Assembly (NCBI RefSeq): GCF_030719035.1
Contig: NZ_CP132203.1
Coordinates: 5,908,501 to 5,972,500 of the forward strand
Direction of reading: 5' to 3'
DNA: 64,000 nt
DNA from: Hahella sp. HNIBRBA332
Lineage (GTDB): Bacteria; Pseudomonadota; Gammaproteobacteria; Pseudomonadales; Oleiphilaceae
How positions within the stretch are numbered: position 1 is the first letter of the stretch; each line of letters opens with the position of its first letter. The notes beneath the pieces are model-generated. The model worked only from the letters and a program-made list of their open reading frames with translations, was not told the origin of the DNA and made no database searches. The position numbers and the translations under genes are program-made. Shown here one piece after another: positions 52,926 to 59,607 of the stretch.

Positions 52926-53258
52926 ACATATAGAACAACTCAGCTATGCATTAGCAGTTAAAATAATATCGCCACGTCCCTCCAAATTTAGCTCCTATTG
53001 TCAAGACTAGACAACATTCCTGCGAAGTCAACCTGATAAGTCTTCATCAGTGCTTATTATCCGAAAGTCCCACCGAGCGAACAGAGGTAAAAGTTCTAAC
53101 GAGATCCGCGTCTTTTAAGATAGTAGCGATATCAGATTGCATCTTGCCGATGCCTTTATCTAAAATTTATAATTTCGCGGGTATAAAAAAAGACTTAGTG
53201 GTGCGGTGCTGAGGGCTCAGGTATCAGAGATTTAACCCGCCCCCCTCCTGAACAAAGT
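52926..53258. other. Spacer between lipoprotein genes
   Basis: About 330 bases, AT-rich, no gene seen. It contains AT-rich repeat copy C at 53162-53186. The first 60 bases should hold the promoter of the lipoprotein gene on the minus strand. Confidence 0.4.
53162..53186 (+). repeat. AT-rich repeat, copy C
   Basis: Reads AAAATTTATAATTTCGCGG followed by GTATAA, preceded by TTTATCT. Best match to the other two copies, A on the opposite strand and B direct. Confidence 0.5.
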
Positions 53259-53993
53259 TCAGTCCCTCTCATAAATTGAAAAGCCTATAATCTGTTCTGT
53301 TTCGTATCTTGTCATCGGCTTCAATCCAAAATCATTACTTATCAATAGCCTCTCTGCCATATAAGGCCGACCGTCATCAATAACTATTTCATCTAACTGC
53401 TTTCCTTGCTGAAGTCCAATGAGAACCTTTGTAATGACTATTGCTGTAGAAGGGATTAATACTGCATGATATACACCTTTCTCCGGTATTATCGAGTATT
53501 CTTGTGCAGTGAGAAATTGTGCCGCAAAGTTATCCGGCTCAACGATATCACGAAGCAGCATTGAAGTTCGTATCACTTCTGTTAAATCCGGCCTTAATAT
53601 CGATAGCTCTACTCTTAGATAAGACAAAGTAGGAATTATTTTTGGTTCAGATTTAAATAGTATTTCTTTAATTGATACATTGAATATGTATGCAGGCTTT
53701 ACGCCTACCCTCAATCCTCTCTGCGTCGCTAGCAACAATTGATGTTCAAGTAGCGCAGCATAAAATTTGTCAGGAATAAAGTTATTCGCCTTCGAAGATT
53801 GCGCCTTAAAATCAACCTTAACTGATCCGAAATCAAAAGTTCTACCTTCTAACTCAACACTCGTCATCTCTGAACTAGATATCGCTAAAGTTGTTGAGTA
53901 GCCACTCTTTAATTGATTAACCAAAGTCTTTTGGCAAGCACTAATCATTATAACTAAAAGAAGAATAACCGCAGTTTTGATTAAGTGTTTCAT
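53259..53993 (-). CDS. Hypothetical lipoprotein
   Basis: The 244-residue protein has a signal peptide with the lipobox ISAC at about residues 17-20. It has no recognised family. A strong AGGGGTAA precedes the ATG. It starts 28 bases downstream of the ankyrin lipoprotein gene on the same strand, so the two are likely co-transcribed. Both are AT-rich relative to the core genome, suggesting acquisition. No catalytic motif is apparent. Envelope location is the only confident statement. Confidence 0.6.
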   Translation of the reverse strand: MKHLIKTAVILLLVIMISACQKTLVNQLKSGYSTTLAISSSEMTSVELEGRTFDFGSVKVDFKAQSSKANNFIPDKFYAALLEHQLLLATQRGLRVGVKPAYIFNVSIKEILFKSEPKIIPTLSYLRVELSILRPDLTEVIRTSMLLRDIVEPDNFAAQFLTAQEYSIIPEKGVYHAVLIPSTAIVITKVLIGLQQGKQLDEIVIDDGRPYMAERLLISNDFGLKPMTRYETEQIIGFSIYERD

Positions 53994-54021
53994 GATTACC
54001 CCTATAAATGAGGATTCTCTG

Positions 54022-54609
54022 CTACTGAGACAATTTCTTTTTCTCTGCTTCCTTTATTAATCGGATAATTTCTTCGTTCCCTTTTAGAACAGCATGCTCA
54101 TACGCAGTCTTATTATCAGCAATATCGGCGAGTGTTCCCTTTGCTGGAAGAAGGGTTGGGTCCGCCCCATACCGGAGTAAAAGTTGCACCATCTCTGGTA
54201 CATTGGTATTGATCGCGTAAACCAAGATAGTGGTGCCGGTTACATCTTGAGCATTAACCGCCGCCTTCCTTTCCAGTAAATACCTTGCTACCGCAACTCT
54301 GTGAGATAAAACCGCAGCCATTAGTGGCGTCAGCCCCGAATAGTCAACGGTATTAATATTGCCTCCCCTTTCAACAAGGTCGCGCACAATCGGTAGATGG
54401 CCGTGACTAGCAGCATAAATTAAGGCCGTTCGTCCCATTTGATCCTTTTGATTGACGTCATCTTGGCTCAGTAGCTGAACCGATCTCGAATCTCCTCTTA
54501 TTGCCGCCTCCATCAGAGGCTGTCGGGTTTCACACCCCATTAGGATAAGTAAAACTAATAACAGGGCAGCTGCCAGATTAGCTCTCAAGTAGGTGTTTAT
54601 GATGCTCAT
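54022..54609 (-). CDS. Ankyrin-repeat lipoprotein
   Basis: The 195-residue protein has a signal peptide with lipobox LMGC at about 24-27 and about four ankyrin repeats: LMEAAIRGDSRSVQLLSQDD, GRTALIYAASHGHLPIVRDL, GLTPLMAAVLSHRVAVARYL and GTTILVYAINTNVPEMVQLL. Ankyrin repeats bind proteins. An ankyrin lipoprotein anchored in a membrane often has a periplasmic immunity or protective role in bacteria (for example with catalases or peptidoglycan-directed toxins), but here the partner is unknown. Probably in operon with the following lipoprotein gene. Confidence 0.8.
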   Translation of the reverse strand: MSIINTYLRANLAAALLLVLLILMGCETRQPLMEAAIRGDSRSVQLLSQDDVNQKDQMGRTALIYAASHGHLPIVRDLVERGGNINTVDYSGLTPLMAAVLSHRVAVARYLLERKAAVNAQDVTGTTILVYAINTNVPEMVQLLLRYGADPTLLPAKGTLADIADNKTAYEHAVLKGNEEIIRLIKEAEKKKLSQ

Positions 54610-54764
54610 AAAGTGAAGCCTGCTTCGTTCAAGTCTATTAGTGATTGCTCCAGCTAATTAGACTGCCCCGTTACCTTCCACCATTTCAGCCAAATATGAG
54701 TATAGAACACCATCTAAAGTTTTGGCCTTTCCGTTTAACGCCAAAGCGGTGAAAAACCTGAGCT

Positions 54765-55025
54765 TTAGCAGGAAACTACGGTTTTGAGCCTATGGCAGGC
54801 TTTGCATATCCCTTGTAGATTCTCTTCCCGGTCATCACCACTTTGCGCCTTGGGCTTAATGTGATCCACCTCCGTCGCCGCACTGGTACGCCCTGCCTTT
54901 AAACACTCCTGACACAAGTAGTTATCCCGCCTCAGTATTCGCGCTCTAAGCTTACGCCATTGCCAGCCATAACCGTGTTGGGTGTCGCTGCCTTCCTGTT
55001 GTTGCCATACTCCCCAACGTGTCAC
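54765..55025 (-). CDS. HNH endonuclease, phage type
   Basis: An 86-residue HNH nuclease. The motif runs LRARILRRDNYLCQECLKAG, VDHIKPKAQSGD and NLQGICKACHRLKT, giving the zinc-binding cysteines and the HNH catalytic core. Small HNH proteins of this kind precede P27 small terminases in tailed phages and aid packaging. Here the terminase remnants lie about 3 kb further along the same strand, so the gene is probably part of the same decayed prophage. The start is uncertain (a GTG at 55025); the gene could have been longer. Degenerate copies of its 3' end are found at 58060-58165 and 58749-58821. Confidence 0.82.
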   Translation of the reverse strand: MTRWGVWQQQEGSDTQHGYGWQWRKLRARILRRDNYLCQECLKAGRTSAATEVDHIKPKAQSGDDREENLQGICKACHRLKTVVSC

Positions 55026-55215
55026 CTCTCGCTTGTCTGCGAGCCTCTCACAGTATCGGGATTTATGCCGGATGGTATTGGAGCAGCCCTTGTCATTGCA
55101 GGGCCTTAGCGAGGTTTGTGGTATTACTATTCAGTTTAGTGCTCAGGTGTCAGAAACTTGATCCACTATGCTCCTTCCTGATTATGCCTATCAATCACTT
55201 TTTAACCAATTCGCC

Positions 55216-55509
55216 TCATCCCCTAGTGACTGGCCCTTCGGTCTCAAGCAGGCCGTCCAGCTTTTCTAGCTCAACATCTGCGATACTGAAATAGTAATCA
55301 AAGCTTGCTTTCCCTACATGCATCCTCAGATTGTTTAAGACGCATTGGCAGGTTTGAATTTGGAGTATAATGTCCGGCATACCTTCAGCAGCAACAGTAA
55401 GCTCAGAAAGCTGAACAAGCTTATTAATAATAGAGTTCATAACACTCTCTTCAGGAGTATCAATGCTTCCCGCAATAGCCCACTCAAAGTCGACATAAGG
55501 CTTCGTCAT
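55216..55509 (-). CDS. Small [V/I]DxxW-family protein, copy 1
   Basis: A 97-residue, mostly helical, acidic protein with a strong AGGAGG upstream of the ATG. It opens KPYVDFEWAIAG and contains ELTVAAEGMPDIILQIQTCQ and VLNNLRMHVGK, with VELEKLDGLL near the end. It is clearly paralogous to the gene at 56877-57155, where the same segments read AAETMPEMLPQIRSCQ, ALNNLKLHVGE and VELTKLDRIL. The shared N-terminal [V/I]DxxW motif also links it to two more neighbours. No family is recognised; soluble, cytoplasmic, function unknown. Confidence 0.65.
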   Translation of the reverse strand: MTKPYVDFEWAIAGSIDTPEESVMNSIINKLVQLSELTVAAEGMPDIILQIQTCQCVLNNLRMHVGKASFDYYFSIADVELEKLDGLLETEGPVTRG

Positions 55510-55807
55510 TATTTATACCTCCTAATCTCTCAATTGTAGCTAACCAACATCAAGCTGTGCGGTTTGCTTAGATTGAGTTGTCATAACGCCGTATATAGCC
55601 AAATAAGAGGGCAAAAAATCACTCTTTCTCGCCACTAAAAACTTTCACGATATTTTCTTTTCCATCATAGCTTTCTAATCAGCACCCGCTGAGCTATGCT
55701 TATTTCTAATCTCCCTAAGCCGGTTAGCCTGAATCAGGGTATGAGCACACGGCTGTGACAGGGTGGACATCTATTGTCTGCTACCCGGCGCTTATGCCGA
55801 GGATCTT

Positions 55808-56230
55808 ATGAATATGTCCCATATGATTCCCCGCCATCTACGTTACTCCCTCAATCATCAATGGGTTCGAACTGTTGCTGGATTTGGCTTGGTAGGCATT
55901 ACAGAGCATACAAGCAGAGTTGCTGCAGCATTCCTTGCTGATGTCCCCATAGACTATGAGCGGTTCTACAAAGCTAATGACAAAGTAGGAGCGGTAGTCA
56001 CGGAGTCAGGCGGCAAGGTTCCCATTATAACTCCGCTGTCTGGCTATATCGTTTCCGCAAATGATGGTTTAACTTCCAGCGACATAGCCAAAGACACCTA
56101 CGGAACTGGATGGCTATTCATTGTGAAGATATCAGAGCCGCAAGAACTCCGGCGCCTTTTAACCGCCGACCAATATCAAGCGTTCATTGAGTCCAAAATT
56201 GAAAGCCTGCCACGGCATGTCAGAGCCTGA
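55808..56230 (+). CDS. GcvH-like lipoyl-carrier-fold protein
   Basis: From the ATG at 55808 (GAGGA upstream) the protein is 140 residues. It aligns with the glycine cleavage H protein along its length: IPRHLRYSLNHQWV, GLVGITEHTSRV, ESGGKVPIITPLSGYIVSAN and DTYGTGWLFIVKISEP. The lipoyl lysine of GcvH is normally in ESVKA. Here ESGGK offers Lys70, one position later, with the hairpin one residue shorter, so lipoylation is uncertain. No gcvT or gcvP genes are near. It lies inside the small-gene cluster, on the opposite strand, ending 16 bases from the last gene. Confidence 0.75.
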   Translation: MNMSHMIPRHLRYSLNHQWVRTVAGFGLVGITEHTSRVAAAFLADVPIDYERFYKANDKVGAVVTESGGKVPIITPLSGYIVSANDGLTSSDIAKDTYGTGWLFIVKISEPQELRRLLTADQYQAFIESKIESLPRHVRA

Positions 56231-56246
56231 TATAAATCTGCCCTTC

Positions 56247-56510
56247 CTACCTGTGGCCGTTAGCAGGATGACAATTACAAGAGCGTTCAAGAGCACCCAA
56301 CCGCCGTAAAGCTTCAACTTCCGTTTCAGTCCGCACCTTTACTTGGTGTTCACTTTGACACTTTCTCTTTTTCGCAAGCCTCATCTTCGCCTCCGCCAGC
56401 TTTGAGGTGATGTCATGGCTTTCCTTGCTTAATAGATAAGAACGCTCAAATACACCCGTGACGGCATCGACATTGATCTCGAAGTACACTTTAAGGATGG
56501 GTATATCCAT
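56247..56510 (-). CDS. Small hypothetical protein, last gene of small-gene unit
   Basis: An 87-residue protein with a strong ribosome binding site (GGGAGG). It starts DIPILKVYFEINVDAVTGVF, has a basic helix (AEAKMRLAKKRKCQ) and ends with RSCNCHPANGHR, with three cysteines in the second half. No family recognised. It follows the 56540-56869 gene by 29 bases on the same strand, as part of a five-gene run. Convergent with the GcvH-like gene. Confidence 0.55.
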   Translation of the reverse strand: MDIPILKVYFEINVDAVTGVFERSYLLSKESHDITSKLAEAKMRLAKKRKCQSEHQVKVRTETEVEALRRLGALERSCNCHPANGHR

Positions 56511-56539
56511 TTCGCCTCCCTCTCACATCCTAATGAGAG

Positions 56540-56869
56540 TTATAAGTCTAAATGCCCAAGTTCAGAGTCAACCTTCTGTTGGGCTTCGAATAGTTCACTC
56601 GTGACATGAGCATGCAAGCACCGGAATCGCTCTTCACAAATAGGATCTTTCGCATCTTCTATAGCGTCTTTACACTTCGACAAAGCATGCATTAAACATG
56701 TATAACGAAGGACGCTTTCTACTTTTTGGTTTCCTTCATTTTGTTGGATGACCGATGTCACCTTCTTTAATTGCTTCATCTTTGCAACTCCCCCTTTCAG
56801 CGCCTGACAAGGTTTAAATTGTTCCTCTCCTATGGTTTGCCATGCATTATCAACGAGGGGCGCTTTCAT
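56540..56869 (-). CDS. Small [V/I]DxxW-family protein, copy 2
   Basis: A 109-residue helical protein starting APLVDNAWQTIGEEQF. The VDxxW motif is shared with three neighbours. The remaining sequence has LRYTCLMHALSKCKDAIED and CEERFRCLHAHVTSELFEAQ, similar in layout to the 57630-57959 gene (LLGALLSCKDCLKDVE then FWGRFAYATAMLMDAE), so these two appear to be a pair of paralogues. It starts seven bases after the 56877-57155 gene. No family is recognised; cysteines are common. Confidence 0.62.
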   Translation of the reverse strand: MKAPLVDNAWQTIGEEQFKPCQALKGGVAKMKQLKKVTSVIQQNEGNQKVESVLRYTCLMHALSKCKDAIEDAKDPICEERFRCLHAHVTSELFEAQQKVDSELGHLDL

Positions 56870-56876
56870 TGCTCTT

Positions 56877-57155
56877 TTACTCTATGCCTTCTACCAGCAG
56901 TATCCGGTCCAATTTGGTTAACTCAACATCCGCAAGATGATAAAAAAAATAGTAATTGGGTTCGCCAACATGCAGCTTGAGATTATTTAAAGCCCCTTGG
57001 CAAGACCTGATTTGGGGAAGCATCTCCGGCATAGTTTCCGCCGCCATCTCCAGCTCCTTCAGCCTCACCGACTTCCTAACGAAACATTCAAGCACATCAT
57101 CAGGCTCGTTTCTTTTGACTCCGCATAAGGTCCATTCCTTGTCAATAAAGCGCAT
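56877..57155 (-). CDS. Small [V/I]DxxW-family protein, copy 3
   Basis: From the ATG at 57155 (GGAGG at good spacing; a longer frame exists to 57188) the protein is 92 residues: RFIDKEWTLCG at the start, AAETMPEMLPQIRSCQGALN and NYYFFYHLADVELTKLDRIL afterwards. Clear paralogue of copy 1, at about 40 percent identity by eye over the last 70 residues. Helical and acidic, no membrane segment. It lies between a beta-rich small gene and copy 2 on one strand, so probably one transcript. Confidence 0.65.
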   Translation of the reverse strand: MRFIDKEWTLCGVKRNEPDDVLECFVRKSVRLKELEMAAETMPEMLPQIRSCQGALNNLKLHVGEPNYYFFYHLADVELTKLDRILLVEGIE

Positions 57156-57213
57156 TCCGCACCTCCGACTATTAATCCATTTGCACAACTGCGTTTAACC
57201 GCTCCATGTGGCG

Positions 57214-57510
57214 CTATTCTTTACTCTGGCGCGCCAGTATCCTGACATTCTCCATGGTAAAACTAATCAGCGTTCCAACTTGGCAGTCAGCATCTACATC
57301 CCCAGAAACTTCAGTTACAGTCCCTCTCATCTCGTTTCCATCCTTGGATAACACACATACCGTAACCCACACTACTCCATTACACGCAGAAAGCGTGACA
57401 TGGTCCCCAATCTGCGGAGGACTCTTTGAATCCAGGGGAAACTCCCCATATACGCTAATCAAGCCATCGCTTGTATCCCAAGACAATTCATCTCTCCAAG
57501 TGTCTCTCAC
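57214..57510 (-). CDS. Small beta-rich hypothetical protein
   Basis: A 98-residue protein starting at GTG 57510, with beta-rich segments (DGLISVYGEFPL, HVTLSACNGVVWVTVCVLSK, GTLISFTMENVR) suggesting a small barrel. No family recognised. It lies within the five-gene run, 58 bases upstream of copy 3 and 119 downstream of copy 4. The ribosome binding site is weak. Function unknown. Confidence 0.55.
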   Translation of the reverse strand: MRDTWRDELSWDTSDGLISVYGEFPLDSKSPPQIGDHVTLSACNGVVWVTVCVLSKDGNEMRGTVTEVSGDVDADCQVGTLISFTMENVRILARQSKE

Positions 57511-57629
57511 CTATAAAGAAAAGATAGGTCATTGTCGCCTATTCTTTAGACGACTTTCCTCCTGAACATAAGACCTATAGGACAACAGCGTCGAAGTATG
57601 GATCAGTATCATGGGGTTTGCCGTGCTCA

Positions 57630-57959
57630 CTAAAGCTCAAGTGGGCTAAAAAAAAGATCAATCCTTTTTTCGGCGTCCATGAGCATCGCCGTCGCATAGG
57701 CAAATCTTCCCCAAAACACGTCAGCGTGAAAGTTTGGCTCCACGTCCTTCAAGCAGTCTTTACAACTTAATAACGCGCCTAGCAGCGTTGCGCGACTTAA
57801 GGCCCTTTCCGTCACTTCGCGCCCTTGGCGGATATCGATAATATCTGCGATTTGGTTAACCTGATCAATTTTGGCGTCCAATAGAGCAAGCATTTTATCT
57901 CTCTCTAAAGGGCTTTCTGACAAAGCAAACCATTCGTGGTCTATCAAGTGAGTCTTCAT
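57630..57959 (-). CDS. Small [V/I]DxxW-family protein, copy 4
   Basis: Starting at ATG 57959 (another ATG five codons upstream is possible) the protein is 109 residues and opens KTHLIDHEWFALSE, placing IDxxW at the same position as in the other three. Further segments LLGALLSCKDCLKDVEPNFH and FWGRFAYATAMLMDAEKRID resemble copy 2. It is the first gene of the run, so it should be closest to the promoter. Helical, acidic, no family. Function unknown. Confidence 0.62.
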   Translation of the reverse strand: MKTHLIDHEWFALSESPLERDKMLALLDAKIDQVNQIADIIDIRQGREVTERALSRATLLGALLSCKDCLKDVEPNFHADVFWGRFAYATAMLMDAEKRIDLFFSPLEL

Positions 57960-58059
57960 ATCCTCTATTTCCATCGCCAGCGACGGACAAACAACGGGGG
58001 CATTCCTTTTAAAACAGTATGGCTCATTTCATACATCACCGCTGATATCTATTTCCTAA

Positions 58060-58165
58060 CCGATTTCTGTCGATGGCACATATGGCATATCCCTTGTAGA
58101 TTCCCCTCCCGGTCATCGCCGCCTTGCGCTGGGTGTGATCCACTTCAGTGGCCGCACTGGTACGC
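58060..58165 (-). pseudogene. HNH gene 3'-end fragment, degraded copy
   Basis: On the minus strand the sequence resembles the HNH gene at 54765-55025: TSAATEVDH-type and GDDREGNLQGICHMCHRQK segments are readable, but in different frames, with a stop between. This is a decayed partial copy in the same orientation. Confidence 0.72.
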
Positions 58166-58227
58166 CAGGGTCTACCAATCAGGTATTATTGCCTGCTATT
58201 TCAACATCTTACACACAAGGAATTATA

Positions 58228-58728
58228 GTGAGCAGCACTATCAGAAAGGCGAAGAAAGAAGACTTTCCCGTATTACGCATGCTGTGGCAGTTTTACGAAT
58301 ACCATAATTCCTATTACACACATGAGGATATCGATCACAACGGCCTATTCGATATCGACGATGACTACATTATGGCCACTCTTGAAGCTAAAGAAGAATG
58401 CGAGGTCTACTTAATTCTCTCAGATCAGTCTGTCGCCGGGTTCCTTACCATTGAACCCGTAGAGATTAGAGGGAAAGAGCTTCTGGAGCTTGCAGACTTA
58501 TTCATTCTTCCAAAATACCGATCTCGTGGAGTAGCCAGTTTCGCCATTAAAAACATGGTTTTCAGAGAAGATAAGGCGTGGCATATTTCCGTTTATCAAG
58601 GCGACACACTGGCGTTAGCATTTTGGAAGCGCATATTCCATAAATTGCCATTTAGGTCTGTCAGTGAGATATCGCCACCAGAAGTAGAAGGATTTTATGA
58701 GTTTGTGGTTGAAGCAGTAGCGCTTTAA
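58228..58728 (+). CDS. GNAT family acetyltransferase
   Basis: From a GTG at 58228 (ACAAGGAA upstream) the 166-residue protein begins SSTIRKAKKEDFPVLRMLWQ and has the GNAT core: ELADLFILPKYRSRGVASFAI is the acetyl-CoA-binding beta4-alpha3 region with RSRGVA as the pyrophosphate loop. A later alpha-beta unit reads ALAFWKRIFHK. Acetyl transfer to an amine is expected; the substrate is unknown. A frame open further upstream to 58135 overlaps the HNH remnant and is unlikely to be used. It may be a phage or accessory cargo gene. Confidence 0.85.
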   Translation: MSSTIRKAKKEDFPVLRMLWQFYEYHNSYYTHEDIDHNGLFDIDDDYIMATLEAKEECEVYLILSDQSVAGFLTIEPVEIRGKELLELADLFILPKYRSRGVASFAIKNMVFREDKAWHISVYQGDTLALAFWKRIFHKLPFRSVSEISPPEVEGFYEFVVEAVAL

Positions 58729-58748
58729 TGACCTGGGCGCAACCGGCT

Positions 58749-58821
58749 CATTCATTCGCGGTTTTATGGCTGTGGCAAAGCCTGCAAATGGCCTGCAGGT
58801 TTTTGGCTTGATCATCACCAC
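58749..58821 (-). pseudogene. HNH gene 3'-end fragment, second copy
   Basis: On the minus strand this reads GDDQAKNLQAICRLCHSH then KTANE and a stop, the C-terminal end of an HNH nuclease. The upstream part has been removed at the IS3 boundary (58822). Together with 54765 and 58060 this makes three related HNH ends in the same orientation within 4 kb. Confidence 0.8.
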
Positions 58822-58847
58822 TGAATCGCCCCAGGTTTGGCGGAGGC
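58822..58847 (+). repeat. IS3 left terminal inverted repeat
   Basis: TGAATCGCCCCAGGTTTGG followed by CGGAGGC; pairs with the right end, matching at 21 of 26 positions. Confidence 0.85.
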
Positions 58848-58871
58848 TAATCTTCTTGAGAGAATTAGCCT

Positions 58872-59193
58872 ATGAACGAACGATCTGGATACTCCCCCTG
58901 AAGTGCGTGAACGCGCTGTGCGCATGGTGTTGACCGGCGAACACGAACACAAATCCCGCTGGGCGGCGATACAGTCTGTCGCTTCAAAGATAGATTGCAC
59001 TCCTGAGACATTGCGCTCATGGATCAACAAAATGGAAGTGGATACAGGTAAGCGCCCTGGAACAACCAGCGAGGACGCCGCCCGCCTTAAAGAGCTGGAA
59101 CGAGAAAACCGTGAGCTTAAACGCGCCAATGAGATTTTGCGAAAGGCGGCGGCTTTTTTCGCCCAGGCGGAGCTCGACCACAAACCGAAGTAA
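58872..59193 (+). pseudogene. IS3 orfA (helix-turn-helix), frameshifted
   Basis: The gene starts at ATG 58872 with MNERSGYSP. An extra base in a C-run near 58893-58898 shifts the frame; the intact part then reads VRERAVRMVLTGEHEHKSRW, DCTPETLRSWINKMEVD and a leucine-zipper-like helix LKELERENRELKRANEILRK. This is orfA of the IS3 group, which binds the element ends through its helix-turn-helix. With the frameshift the 5' portion is not joined in frame. Confidence 0.82.
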
Positions 59194-59607
59194 TGGTTGA
59201 GTTTATTAACCAGGAACGGGAAGCGCACGGTGTCGAGTCAATCTGCAAAGTCTTGCCGATGGCTCCGCCCACATACTACCGCCGTAAACATCTGGGCACT
59301 AACCCTGAACAGCGCTGTGATCGCGCAAAGCGGGATGAAGAACTCAAGTCGGAGATTACACGAGAGCACGAAGAGAACTTGCAGGTCTACGGCGCCCGCA
59401 AGCTCTGGAAGCAGCTAAACCGCGAGGATATCACTGTGGCGCGCTGCACTGTCGTCCGGTTGATGGGGGAAATGGGGCTGGAAGGCGTGCGGCGCGGTAA
59501 GTCCTGTCGCACCACCATTCCCGATGAACTGGCCGACAAGCCGCTGGATCTGGTTAATCGCAACTTCAGCGCTGAGCGTCCGAACCAGTTGTGGGTCGCA
59601 GACATCA

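Noticed and set aside
53192..55166. Similar GCTCAGGTxTCAGA segments at 53216-53229 and 55140-55153
   Set aside because: The match is short (about 14 bases) and flanks differ, so I cannot claim a repeat family.
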